From: Gammaproteobacteria bacterium
GTDB lineage: Bacteria > Pseudomonadota > Gammaproteobacteria > Pseudomonadales > Azotimanducaceae
NCBI GenBank assembly: GCA_002726655.1
Contig: PBRP01000027.1
Location: forward strand, 47,296-103,144
Reading direction: 5' to 3'
DNA: 55,849 bases
Shown here: positions 1 to 8,017 of the stretch, in pieces
Numbering within the stretch: position 1 is the stretch's first letter
Layout: each line of letters opens with the position of its first letter
Notes under the pieces: generated by a model
What the model saw: only the letters and a program-made list of their open reading frames with translations
Database searches by the model: none
Told to the model about the DNA's origin: nothing
Made by a program: the position numbers and the translations under genes

Positions 1-210
1 GTCAATCCACGGCTGGAACTTGCAATAGCAAGTAAAGTGACCTCTACCCGCACTGCAATGGAAGTTGCGACAGAAGCACTCAGTATTTATGGTGGTGCAG
101 GTATTACAAAAGAGAATCCCATCGAAAAGCTGATGCGGGATGCCAGCGTTTCAGTTATTGAAGATGGAGAGAACACGCTACTCGGATTAGTCGCTGCCGA
201 TCGTCTTTAA
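1..210 (+). CDS. Acyl-CoA dehydrogenase, C-terminal fragment (5' cut by window edge)
   Basis: The reading frame is open from base 1 and ends with TAA at 208-210, giving about 69 residues. The segment ALSIYGGAGITKENPIEK followed by an IEDGENTLLGLVAADRL-type tail matches the last helices of acyl-CoA dehydrogenases, where the GG(A/x)GIT motif contacts FAD of the partner subunit. The family oxidises acyl-CoA to trans-2-enoyl-CoA and passes electrons to ETF. The substrate cannot be told from this fragment. The next gene starts 14 bases downstream on the same strand, so the two are probably co-transcribed. Confidence 0.85.
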   Translation, partial: VNPRLELAIASKVTSTRTAMEVATEALSIYGGAGITKENPIEKLMRDASVSVIEDGENTLLGLVAADRL

Positions 211-224
211 CACCAGGAGTTATT

Positions 225-587
225 ATGTCTAATACGCAAATCGTTTTGGATTTTATTGATGGATGGAACCGCCTGGACTGGGATGCAGTCATCGCTTTGC
301 TGGCGGAAGATGTGATCTATCACAATATCCCGATGGAAAAGGTCATCGGTCGGGATGCAACTGCCGCAGTGATTACAGGTATGCAGGCCGAAAGTATGGA
401 TTGGGAAGTTATCAGTATCGCTGAAAATGGGAACAAGGTATTGACCGAACGGGTTGACAACATCGGTCTCCCTGGTGGCAAGAATATTTCCCTTCCCGTC
501 ATGGGCACCTTCGAGATAGAAAACGGGTTGATAAAGGCATGGCGAGACTATTTCGATCTCGCCACTTTTACCTCTCAGATGGCCTAG
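225..587 (+). CDS. Limonene-1,2-epoxide hydrolase / SnoaL-like protein
   Basis: A 120-residue protein with the NTF2/SnoaL-like fold pattern: an N-terminal helix FIDGWNRLDWDAVIALLAED, then VIYHNIPMEK and a late strand ending in WRDYFD. Limonene-epoxide hydrolases use an Asp-Arg-Asp set; candidates here are the Arg and Asp of ERVDNI and the Asp of WRDYFD. The length fits this small one-domain family. It follows the acyl-CoA dehydrogenase by 14 bases with a CAGGAG ribosome-binding site, suggesting one operon, perhaps for catabolism of a terpenoid or other hydrophobic substrate. The exact substrate is unknown, and a non-catalytic SnoaL-like role is possible. Confidence 0.7.
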   Translation: MSNTQIVLDFIDGWNRLDWDAVIALLAEDVIYHNIPMEKVIGRDATAAVITGMQAESMDWEVISIAENGNKVLTERVDNIGLPGGKNISLPVMGTFEIENGLIKAWRDYFDLATFTSQMA

Positions 588-616
588 CGATCGCCATAGA
601 ATTCTTTACCTGAACG

Positions 617-1150
617 CTAGACCGGGCAGGTCTTGGGCTCCAGGTCCAGGACCATGAGCAAACGGCCTACGCCGATAAACTGCCCTATGAGCATACCCAG
701 TTCCAGTATTTGTGGATCGGTAAACTCCTCATGAAGCCTGTCAAAAAAGGCATCATCAATATCGTGATGATCCGTCGCCATTTTCTCCGCATACTCTATG
801 GCCAGTTTTTCCCTGCTGCTGTAATTATTAGTCGCTGAATCCAGTTCAGCAATCTTGTCTTCAGTCAGGCTTTCTTCTTTTTCTGTCCCCGACAGAAATC
901 GTGTGTTTAGTCAGGTAAAACAGTCATTGAGCCGGGCAATTTTGAGCCGCACCAGCTCGATCAGTTCTTCCTCTACGGCTTCCCCCTTCCGGGCATTGTG
1001 ATACCACTTGAAAAAGCCAGAGAACAGCTCCTGACGATGAGCAATGCCCCGCATAATCGAGGTGTCGCCTCCTGCGGTCTCAACTGCCTGGACCTGGGCC
1101 AAAACCTCTGGCGGTAATTCACTGTTTTCTTTCAGACTTATTCTGGCCAT
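617..1150 (-). CDS. AhpD/carboxymuconolactone-decarboxylase-like selenoprotein (in-frame UGA, CxxU)
   Basis: Read normally the gene stops after 79 codons at TGA (911-913), directly after the residues NDCFT. The same frame stays open for another 97 codons to TAG at 617-619. That downstream part is a normal C-terminal half for this family (SSREKLAIEYAEKMATDHHD, then DPQILELGMLIGQFIGVGRL). AhpD-like proteins carry a redox CxxC motif after a VRLKIARLN-type helix; here the second Cys position is UGA, giving CFTU. A SECIS-like hairpin begins 12 bases after the UGA. The start at 1150 has an AGAGGA ribosome-binding site 7 bases upstream. Read through, the protein is 177 residues, the family's usual size. 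It is probably a selenium-dependent peroxidase or reductase. The alternative, a simple nonsense mutation, fits less well given the hairpin and motif. Confidence 0.8.
880..913 (-). promoter_or_regulatory. Sec UGA codon with bacterial SECIS-like hairpin
   Basis: On the minus-strand mRNA the UGA at 913-911 is followed by 12 unpaired bases, then a perfect 8-bp stem UUUCUGUC/GACAGAAA (898-891 with 887-880) closed by a GGG loop at 890-888. The loop lies 20 bases after the UGA and has G in its first positions. Both agree with the accepted bacterial SECIS rules (apical loop about 16-37 bases after UGA, a G early in the loop), where SelB binds to deliver Sec-tRNA. The stem does not resemble a terminator because its 3' side runs into A/G-rich coding sequence. 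Confidence 0.78.
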
Positions 1151-1273
1151 GACTTTTCCTCTGTCAGCTAATACTGGAAATCCCAGTTATACTCAAATTT
1201 GTATCTCAACCTACCATGACCCGATTTTTATCATATCTTGGTAGCGTGATAAAGCCAGAGGATGACTAAATAA

Positions 1274-2776
1274 ATGCCTAATATCTACCGCTTGTTTCAC
1301 GAAGGCACAAAGCGGGGCGGAGATTTCATTCTTGATGCCGATGGTACCACCCTGGCCACCTACAAGGACCTTGAGACCCGCAGTGCCCGCTACGCAAATC
1401 GATTAGCCGGTCTCGGTTTGAATAAAGGGGACAGGGTGATGGTCCAGGTGGAAAAGTCAGCGGAAAGTCTATTCCTGTATTTTGCATGTCTCAGGGCTGG
1501 CCTTATATATCTACCGCTCAATACAGCCTACCAGCGCAGTGAACTCGAGTACTTTATTGGCAACTCCAGCCCGAAGCTTGTTATATGCGCACCAGCTAGT
1601 GAAGCGCTGTTTACCTCCATCTGTAGCACAAGTGAACCTGCCATCTGCGTTCAAACACTTGATGGTGAAGGAAAGGGATCCATCCGCGAAGAGCTTGGCA
1701 ACCAAGCCGACACATTCGCCGACCAGCCCTGTGATGACCGTGATATCGCCGCCATTCTCTATACCTCTGGCACGACCGGACAGCCCAAGGGTGCGATGAT
1801 CAGCCACGGGAATCTCGAGGCCAATTTAACGACCCTGCACAAAGCCTGGGGATTTACAGGCCAGGATGTATTGCTGCATGCGCTACCGATCTTCCATGTC
1901 CATGGACTATTCGTCGCTACGCACCTGGCGGTGTTGAATGCCAGCCCCATAGTATTTTTGCCCAAATTTGATGCCCAAGAGATAACCAGACTCTTGCCCC
2001 ATGCAAGCGTCTATATGGGTGTACCGACTAACTATACGAGACTCCTCTCCAACCCTGAGTTCGGCAAGGGTGCGTGTCGCAATATGAGACTATTTACCGC
2101 TGGTTCGGCGCCCTTGCTGCCTCAGACGTTTGACGAGTTCAAGCACCGTACAGGTCATACCATTGTAGAACGTTATGGCATGACCGAAACGGGCATGAAT
2201 ACCAGCAACCCACTCAAGGGCGCCAGAAAAGCCGGCACCGTGGGGCTGCCACTGCAGGGAGTTTCATGCAAAATCATCGATAGCGCAGGTAACCCCATGG
2301 AGATAAATGAGACAGGAAGCCTGCTGGTCAAGGGGCCGAACGTATTCAGCGGCTACTGGCAACTTCCGGAAAAGACCCAGGAAGAGTTCACGGCGGATGG
2401 ATACTTCAGAACCGGTGACCTGGCTTGCCGGGATGAAGACGGGTATATCTCTATTGTCGGTCGGGGCAAGGATCTGATCATCACAGGAGGTTTCAATGTT
2501 TACCCGCGGGAAGTCGAGAACGTCATCGATAAGATGCATGGAGTTGATGAATCTGCCGTTATCGGATTGCCTCACAGCGACTATGGTGAAGCTGTGACCG
2601 CCATAATCGTGAGATCAGAAGGATCTGATATTGATGAGAAGGCAATCATCCAGCATTTAAAAGCCACACTCGCAAATTTCAAAGTGGCGAAACAGGTTTT
2701 GTTTGTAGATACCCTGCCAAGAAATACAATGGGTAAAGTTCAAAAGAATGTCCTTCGCGAACAATTCAAACAATAA
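1274..2776 (+). CDS. matB: Malonyl-CoA synthetase-like acyl-CoA ligase (ANL superfamily)
   Basis: A 500-residue AMP-forming ligase. The P-loop-like motif YTSGTTGQPKGAM lies near residue 165, the adenine-binding motif ERYGMTETGMN near 297, the hinge region GYFRTGD near 377, and the catalytic C-terminal lysine in PRNTMGKVQK near 490. The stretch YGMTETGMNTSNPLKGAR followed by AGTVGLPL is typical of malonyl-CoA synthetases, which activate malonate or methylmalonate with ATP and CoA. Substrate choice by eye is tentative; it could act on another short dicarboxylate or fatty acid. It is divergent from the selenoprotein gene, with a shared 123-bp intergenic region. An AGAGGA site lies about 11 bases before the ATG. 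Confidence 0.75.
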   Translation: MPNIYRLFHEGTKRGGDFILDADGTTLATYKDLETRSARYANRLAGLGLNKGDRVMVQVEKSAESLFLYFACLRAGLIYLPLNTAYQRSELEYFIGNSSPKLVICAPASEALFTSICSTSEPAICVQTLDGEGKGSIREELGNQADTFADQPCDDRDIAAILYTSGTTGQPKGAMISHGNLEANLTTLHKAWGFTGQDVLLHALPIFHVHGLFVATHLAVLNASPIVFLPKFDAQEITRLLPHASVYMGVPTNYTRLLSNPEFGKGACRNMRLFTAGSAPLLPQTFDEFKHRTGHTIVERYGMTETGMNTSNPLKGARKAGTVGLPLQGVSCKIIDSAGNPMEINETGSLLVKGPNVFSGYWQLPEKTQEEFTADGYFRTGDLACRDEDGYISIVGRGKDLIITGGFNVYPREVENVIDKMHGVDESAVIGLPHSDYGEAVTAIIVRSEGSDIDEKAIIQHLKATLANFKVAKQVLFVDTLPRNTMGKVQKNVLREQFKQ

Positions 2777-2827
2777 TCGCTGCTCGCTCATGCTAATATG
2801 CGCGCTTTACTTCATGTCGTCCAAACA

Positions 2828-3412
2828 ATGAGACTTGGCATCCTCGCATCGCATCAAGGCACAAATTTTCAGGCGATTATTGATGCATGCCAGTCTGGGC
2901 ATCTTAGCGCAAAAATTGCAGTCGCTATCAGCAACAATGGAAAGTCTGTGGCTCTGGAACGTGCAAGATCGGCGTCTATCCCGGCAGTTCATCTTTCCAG
3001 CAAGAGTCACCCACAGGAAGAAGAACTGGATGAAGCGATACTGACAACCTTACTTGATCACCAGGTTGACCTGGTAGTGACCGTTGGTTACATGAAAAAG
3101 CTGGGGCCAAAAACCCTGCATCACTACAGGCAGAAAATCATCAATATTCACCCGTCCCTGTTACCTAAATATGGCGGCAAAGGTATGTTCGGGATGAATG
3201 TCCACAAGGCGGTGTTGGCTTCAGATGATAAGGAGACAGGAATCACAGTCCACTATGTCAATGAAAACTACGACAGTGGGCCAGTAATTTCGCAGACTCG
3301 TGTTCCCATAGTCATCGACGATACGCCTGAGTCACTAGCCGCAAGAGTTCTCGTCGAGGAACATAAACTGCTCATATCAACACTTAAGCAACTCACTGAA
3401 GCATCTAACTAA
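2828..3412 (+). CDS. purN: Phosphoribosylglycinamide formyltransferase (PurN)
   Basis: About 194 residues. It transfers formyl from 10-formyl-THF to GAR in purine synthesis. The family signature is clear: N-terminal MRLGILASHQGTNFQAII, catalytic NIHPSLLPKYGGKGMFG (Asn, His), then ETGITVHYVNENYDSGP with the catalytic Asp. I chose ATG 2828 because the family begins with a hydrophobic first strand; an in-frame ATG at 2798 would add ten residues (MRALLHVVQT) with no family counterpart. The next gene, prs, follows by 23 bases, so PRPP supply and purine synthesis are probably co-expressed. Confidence 0.9.
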   Translation: MRLGILASHQGTNFQAIIDACQSGHLSAKIAVAISNNGKSVALERARSASIPAVHLSSKSHPQEEELDEAILTTLLDHQVDLVVTVGYMKKLGPKTLHHYRQKIINIHPSLLPKYGGKGMFGMNVHKAVLASDDKETGITVHYVNENYDSGPVISQTRVPIVIDDTPESLAARVLVEEHKLLISTLKQLTEASN

Positions 3413-3435
3413 ACCCGACTAATAGTAGAAGAGCC

Positions 3436-4488
3436 ATGCCAATGGAAGACGAAACCAGCTCAAGATTCAGGGATGCCAGGGCTCCCATTGCTTTGATGAC
3501 CTGCGAGTCCGGAAGACATCTCGCGGAAACTGTTGCAGGACATATGGGCAATGAACTGATTCCAACTGCGGAAACCTGGTTTGCCTGTGGTGAAGGCAAG
3601 TTTGAAATCAATGCCAATGTCCGTGGACATGATGTCTATATTTTCCAATCACCCATTGGCCGCCAGGATTCTCTGTCGGTATATGACCGCTTCATCATGC
3701 TGCTGCACGCTATAGAAGCTGCTGCCTTATCAGACGCCCAGTACATCACGGCTGTCATTCCATATTATCCGAATGCCAGGCAGGACAAACGCAAGGGCAG
3801 GACCCGGGAGGGTATTAGTGCCGGACTGTTCGCCCGTATGCTGCAAAGCGCTGGAGCCGACAGGGTTGTCACAACTGAAATTCACAACGATGCAATTGCC
3901 GGAATGTTCAATCCGACTTTAGCTCACCTGGAAAACGTTTTTCTCACCAGACGATTCGTGGAGTGGTTGAAATCCAGGAACCTTGTCGGTGACGTGGTGG
4001 TCTCTCCTGACGTGGGTTACCTCGAGCGCGCAAGGGCTTATGCCGAGGAACTGGAGGCCGACCTGGCGGCGCTTTCAAAGGAACGTGACTACTCGAAACC
4101 AAATCATGTATCCCGATCGACACTTATTGGCGATGTGCAGGGACGAAATATTCTGCTCGTTGACGATATTATTGACACAGCGAGTTCGGTTGGCGCTGCC
4201 GTTAAAGAACTGAAGACAAGAGGTGCGCGAGACATCATTGTAGCCTGCGTACACCCAGTCTTCTCTGACCCGGCCTGGGAAAGGCTACATGCCGTTAAGG
4301 ACATGGCTGAGAAAGATGGATGGAATTTCCAGGTAGTGGGAACCAGTACGATTACCCATGACGATACACCAGACTGGTACCACTCATTCCAGATCGAAAA
4401 ACTCCTCGCAGCTATCCTGGAGAAAATTAACTTGAGAGGGAGTGTCACAGGCGTACAGGACCAGCACGAACAGCCGGACAAACCCTGA
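3436..4488 (+). CDS. prs: Ribose-phosphate pyrophosphokinase, divergent (Prs-like)
   Basis: A 350-residue type I phosphoribosyltransferase-fold protein. It has the PRPP loop ILLVDDIIDTASSVGAAV (about 236-253), the N-terminal INANVRGHDVYIFQS, and PYYPNARQDKRKGRTREGIS matching the Prs PYxxYARQDR region. Prs makes PRPP from ribose 5-phosphate and ATP. It is longer than the usual ~315 residues (N-terminal extension and charged tail). The flexible loop reads SKERDYSKPN rather than KRR, and the DLHA metal site reads TEIHND, so it is a divergent subgroup and might be a second copy beside a canonical prs elsewhere. It lies 23 bases after purN. Confidence 0.75.
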   Translation: MPMEDETSSRFRDARAPIALMTCESGRHLAETVAGHMGNELIPTAETWFACGEGKFEINANVRGHDVYIFQSPIGRQDSLSVYDRFIMLLHAIEAAALSDAQYITAVIPYYPNARQDKRKGRTREGISAGLFARMLQSAGADRVVTTEIHNDAIAGMFNPTLAHLENVFLTRRFVEWLKSRNLVGDVVVSPDVGYLERARAYAEELEADLAALSKERDYSKPNHVSRSTLIGDVQGRNILLVDDIIDTASSVGAAVKELKTRGARDIIVACVHPVFSDPAWERLHAVKDMAEKDGWNFQVVGTSTITHDDTPDWYHSFQIEKLLAAILEKINLRGSVTGVQDQHEQPDKP

Positions 4489-4496
4489 TCGGCGCC

Positions 4497-4524
4497 TTGA
4501 CAACCATGTGGATATGTCTATCCT
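4497..4524 (+). promoter_or_regulatory. ileS: Candidate sigma-70 promoter for the ileS leader
   Basis: A perfect -35 TTGACA (4497-4502), 16 bases of spacer and TATCCT (4519-4524) as a 4/6 match to the -10. The start predicted 7 bases after the -10 is A4531, the first base of the leader-peptide ATG. That would make the leader mRNA nearly leaderless and would explain why no Shine-Dalgarno sequence precedes it. The prs stop codon lies just upstream (4486-4488). The -10 is weak, so this is a candidate only. Confidence 0.45.
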
Positions 4525-4530
4525 TGCTCC

Positions 4531-4593
4531 ATGGAATTTCGAAGCAAGCATGCAATAATTACCAACATTACTAACTACCGCATGGTGGGTTGA
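4531..4593 (+). CDS. Putative Ile-rich leader peptide of the ileS attenuator
   Basis: A 20-codon frame from ATG 4531 to TGA 4591-4593. It encodes the cluster AIITNITN, with three Ile codons (ATA 4555, ATT 4558, ATT 4567) within five positions. The stop codon lies on the end of the antiterminator strand GGTGGGTT (4584-4591). A ribosome stalled at the Ile codons would leave that strand free; a ribosome reaching the stop would cover it. This is the classical geometry of amino-acid operon leader peptides. No good Shine-Dalgarno sequence is seen; see the upstream promoter for a leaderless option. Translation is inferred only. Confidence 0.55.
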   Translation: MEFRSKHAIITNITNYRMVG

Positions 4594-4644
4594 CGCTTGC
4601 AAGACAAGAATTAGGAACCCGCCAGAACCGGCGGGTTTTTTTTT
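4584..4644 (+). terminator. Attenuator: antiterminator/terminator pair ahead of ileS
   Basis: Terminator: CCCGCC (4618-4623), loop AGAACC, GGCGGG (4630-4635), extended by AA/TT, then nine Ts (4636-4644), a textbook intrinsic terminator. Alternative: GGTGGGTT (4584-4591) pairs over all eight bases (one G-U) with AACCCGCC (4616-4623), the 5' arm of the terminator, so the two folds exclude each other. The T-run ends 28 bases before the ileS start, leaving no room for a promoter between terminator and gene, so ileS transcription must read through this element. It could also terminate purN-prs transcripts. Confidence 0.8.
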
Positions 4645-4672
4645 GGCAATATCTAATCAGGCAGAAAGTATC

Positions 4673-7600
4673 GTGGCAGACAAGGCTAAACCAGGAAGTG
4701 ACAACTTTTCGTTTTTGGAAGCGGAACACGCGGTGCTCGACTTCTGGAAAGCATCCGATATATTTCAGAAGTCCCTCCACAATACTGAAAACTGTCGTCC
4801 CTATGTTTTTTATGATGGGCCACCCTTTGCGACCGGGCTGCCCCATCATGGCCACCTGGTCGCCTCCACCATTAAGGACATTGTTCCCAGATACTTCACC
4901 ATGAAGGGTTACCATGTACAGCGTCGCTTCGGCTGGGATTGCCACGGCCTCCCCATCGAGCATGAGATCGACAAAAAGCTGGGCATGTCTTCACAGGAAA
5001 CCGTAAAGAAACTGGGTATCCGGGGATACAACGACGAATGTCGCAGTATCGTCCAGCGATACACGGCGGAGTGGGAAAAAACCATTACGCGGATCGGTCG
5101 ATGGGTGGACTTCGAAAACGACTATAAGACGATGGAACCCTGGTATATGGAATCCGTCTGGTGGGTTGTCAAGCAACTATGGGAAAAGGACCTCATCTAC
5201 CGAGGCGTAAAAGTAGTACCTTTTTCCACCGCGCTCGGCACGGTGCTGTCCAACTTTGAAATAGCTTCCAATTACCAGGACATCCAGGATCCTGCCGTCA
5301 CCATATTGTTCAAACTCGATGACGATCAAAAGACGTATGAGAATGGTCTCTGGATCGCTGCCTGGACTACCACACCCTGGACCTTGCCATCTAACCTTGC
5401 CCTCTGCGTTCGTGATGATATTGAGTATGTCACTGTGTATGACGCTGAAATCGATAAACACATCATTGTCGCAAAAGCGCGGCTGGAAGATGTAGGCAAA
5501 GGGAGGAATCTGGAGATTGTTGATGAATACAAGGGGGCAGACCTGGTTGGAAAAACTTACCAGCCCCTATTTCCGTACTTTGCGGAAATGGAGAAGGAAG
5601 GAGCCTTCTGCATAGTGTCAGACGACTATGTGACGACAGACAGTGGTACAGGTGTGGTTCACCAGGCTCCTGCTTTCGGTGAGGACGACTTCCGCGTCCT
5701 GAAGAAGGCCAATATTGCTGCCACTGTTTGCCCAATCGACATGAGCGGTAACTTCACAGATGAGGTCACTGACTTCGCCGGCATGTATGTGAAAGATGCG
5801 GATAAACTCATCATTCGTCACCTGAAAGAAGCTGGCAACCTTTATCTCCATGACGTGATCGAGCATAGCTACCCCTTCTGCCCAAGGTCCGACACGCCAA
5901 TAATCTACAGGACGGTCGATTCCTGGTACGTAAAGGTCGAGCAGATGAGGGATGCACTGGTTGAGGCGAACCAGCAAATAAACTGGGTTCCCTCACACAT
6001 AAAGGCCGGCCGAATGGGTAATTGGCTTGATGGCGCCATCGACTGGGCAATTTCACGCAACCGCTATTGGGGCACACCATTACCCATCTGGATTAATGAT
6101 GTTACTGGAAAGCAATTGTGCATCGGCTCACGTGAAGAACTTGCACAGTACACACAAACGGTAGTAGACGACCTGCACAGGGAAAATGTTGACCCCTTGA
6201 CGTTCACTCTCGAAGACGAGGAAGGTACCTATCGCCGTATCGAGGAAGTGCTCGATTGCTGGTTTGAGTCCGGCTCGATGCCCTACGCGCAGCTACATTA
6301 TCCGTTTGAAAACCAAGATTCATTCGACGCGGGCTTTCCAGCCGAATTTATTGCTGAAGGTATCGACCAGACCCGGGGCTGGTTTTATACCCTGATCGTC
6401 CTTGGAACAGCCTTGTTCGACAAGCACCCCTTCAAGAACGTTATCGTCAACGGTATGGTCTTGGCCGAAGGTGGCAAGAAGATGTCGAAACGGCTTCGAA
6501 ACTACACGCCCCCTGATGAATTGATGGAAACCTACGGTGCAGATGCCCTGAGGCTATACCTTATAAATTCGGGTCTCGTTCGCGCTGAGGAACAGCGATT
6601 CGTAGATACGGGTGTCAAGGATATGGTCCGCAGGGCGCTTCTCCCCTGGTTGAATGCATTCAAGTTTCTAAGTACTTACGCTGAAATTGACGGCTGGAGC
6701 CCTGATAATAATCAGACAGAACCTCTTAACATCATGGATCAGTGGATCTTGTCCCGTTTACAGTCCCTCAAGGTCAAAATCGCACAGGAGATGGAGTCTT
6801 ATCACCTTTACAATGTTGTTCCGGCGCTTTTCCAGTTTATTGAAGACCTGACCAACTGGTATATCCGCCTCAATCGGTCACGATTCTGGGTAGAGGAAAT
6901 GACCGACGATAAAGCCAGCGCCTATTCAACCCTGTACACCACGATTTATGAATTGAGCTTGAGTATGGCGCCCTTCGCCCCTTTTCTCGCCGAGACCATC
7001 TACCAGGAACTAAAAGCTTTTGGCAGCAGCGAATTGCCTGAATCAGTGCACCTGTGTAGCTATCCAGAAGCAGACAGCCACCGCATCAAACCGTTGCTGG
7101 AACGTGCGGTTACGCGTATGCAGCACATTGTTCTTCTGGGACGCCAGAAGCGCAACCAGGAAAAAGTAAAAACGAAGTTTCCCTTGTCCCGCTTAACAGT
7201 TGTTCACAAGGACACGGAATTGCTCGATGAAATCGGCAGGCTGGATGAATACATCAAAACGGAGCTGAATGTAAAAGCAATCGACTATTCAACCGATGAA
7301 AATCGCTACATCACCCTCTATGCTAAGCCTAATTCTCCTATACTTGGTAAGAGACTTGGAAGACGATTCAAGGATTTCAAAAAAGAGATTGAAGCACTCG
7401 ATGCGCAAACTATCATTGAATTTCAGGATCGAGGGGAAATGGTAATTGATGGTGAACGACTGAATGCTGAAGATATCCTTGTTTTTCGCGAAGCCCGGGA
7501 AGGAACAAACGCCCTCTCTGATCGCTATGTTTCAATCGATATGGACTGCGAACTGAATGAGGAACTCCTGCACGAAGGATTGGCAAGAGAAGTCATCAAT

Positions 7601-7825
7601 AGAATACAAAAATCAAGGAAGGACGCCGGATTTAATGTTGTCGATAGAATTCGAATTAGGTTGCACGCATCATCCGAGCTGGAACTTGCTATCAATGAAC
7701 ACCGCTCTCACATAATGAGTGAGACACTGGCGCTGGAAATTGAAGGCTCAATAGCCGAGGAGTTACCCCTCTCTTTCAAGATCGACGAGCATACACTCAG
7801 CATGTCTATCGAACGTGTGGCCTAG
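4673..7825 (+). CDS. ileS: Isoleucyl-tRNA synthetase, eukaryote-like (type II) form
   Basis: A class I synthetase of about 1050 residues that charges tRNA-Ile and edits misactivated Val. The HIGH motif reads GLPHHGHL (about 56-63), the editing domain carries DSGTGVVHQAPAFGEDDF, and the KMSKR loop is GGKKMSKRLRNY (about residue 603). The forms YDGPPFATGLPH and CPRSDTPIIYRTVDSWY are characteristic of the eukaryote-like IleS subgroup found in some bacteria, known for reduced mupirocin sensitivity. I prefer GTG 4673, preceded by AGGCAGAAAG. A TTG at 4643 lies inside the terminator T-run and is unlikely to initiate. Expression is probably controlled by the attenuator immediately upstream. Confidence 0.92.
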   Translation: MADKAKPGSDNFSFLEAEHAVLDFWKASDIFQKSLHNTENCRPYVFYDGPPFATGLPHHGHLVASTIKDIVPRYFTMKGYHVQRRFGWDCHGLPIEHEIDKKLGMSSQETVKKLGIRGYNDECRSIVQRYTAEWEKTITRIGRWVDFENDYKTMEPWYMESVWWVVKQLWEKDLIYRGVKVVPFSTALGTVLSNFEIASNYQDIQDPAVTILFKLDDDQKTYENGLWIAAWTTTPWTLPSNLALCVRDDIEYVTVYDAEIDKHIIVAKARLEDVGKGRNLEIVDEYKGADLVGKTYQPLFPYFAEMEKEGAFCIVSDDYVTTDSGTGVVHQAPAFGEDDFRVLKKANIAATVCPIDMSGNFTDEVTDFAGMYVKDADKLIIRHLKEAGNLYLHDVIEHSYPFCPRSDTPIIYRTVDSWYVKVEQMRDALVEANQQINWVPSHIKAGRMGNWLDGAIDWAISRNRYWGTPLPIWINDVTGKQLCIGSREELAQYTQTVVDDLHRENVDPLTFTLEDEEGTYRRIEEVLDCWFESGSMPYAQLHYPFENQDSFDAGFPAEFIAEGIDQTRGWFYTLIVLGTALFDKHPFKNVIVNGMVLAEGGKKMSKRLRNYTPPDELMETYGADALRLYLINSGLVRAEEQRFVDTGVKDMVRRALLPWLNAFKFLSTYAEIDGWSPDNNQTEPLNIMDQWILSRLQSLKVKIAQEMESYHLYNVVPALFQFIEDLTNWYIRLNRSRFWVEEMTDDKASAYSTLYTTIYELSLSMAPFAPFLAETIYQELKAFGSSELPESVHLCSYPEADSHRIKPLLERAVTRMQHIVLLGRQKRNQEKVKTKFPLSRLTVVHKDTELLDEIGRLDEYIKTELNVKAIDYSTDENRYITLYAKPNSPILGKRLGRRFKDFKKEIEALDAQTIIEFQDRGEMVIDGERLNAEDILVFREAREGTNALSDRYVSIDMDCELNEELLHEGLAREVINRIQKSRKDAGFNVVDRIRIRLHASSELELAINEHRSHIMSETLALEIEGSIAEELPLSFKIDEHTLSMSIERVA

Positions 7826-7956
7826 CCTGGACATTTCATGAAGGCGGCTAAAATAAGTTGTTAACATCAGCAATTTTAACATGTTATATGTGATTTCCTC
7901 GTTTTCTCTAGAGTACAGTTTGTACCTGATCGGTTTTAGTATGGTCCGGGCTGGCA

Positions 7957-8014
7957 GGCTGAGGCCCGCGACCCAGAAAAAGTGCAGGAAAGTACTTTTT
8001 CAGCAACCTGCTAG
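7957..8014 (+). repeat. Dispersed repeat, copy 1 (core of MITE-like element)
   Basis: This 58-bp stretch (GGCTGAGGCCCGCGACCC, then an A-rich segment, then CTTTTTCAGCAACCTG and CTAG) is closely matched, in inverted orientation, by 44474-44532. It contains an internal hairpin, AAAAAGT...ACTTTTT. It sits directly at the 3' end of the histidine kinase gene, three bases before its stop. A CTAG at 7908-7911 may mark the degenerate other end of a shortened element. Confidence 0.75.
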
Positions 8015-8017
8015 AGG

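Noticed and set aside
4506-4574. Alternative 22-codon leader frame ahead of ileS
   Set aside because: It has only two scattered Ile codons, and its stop is too far upstream to cover the antiterminator strand; the frame at 4531-4593 fits far better.
4643-4672. TTG start for ileS ten codons upstream
   Set aside because: The TTG lies in the T-run of the intrinsic terminator and has no ribosome-binding site; GTG 4673 gives the usual family start.
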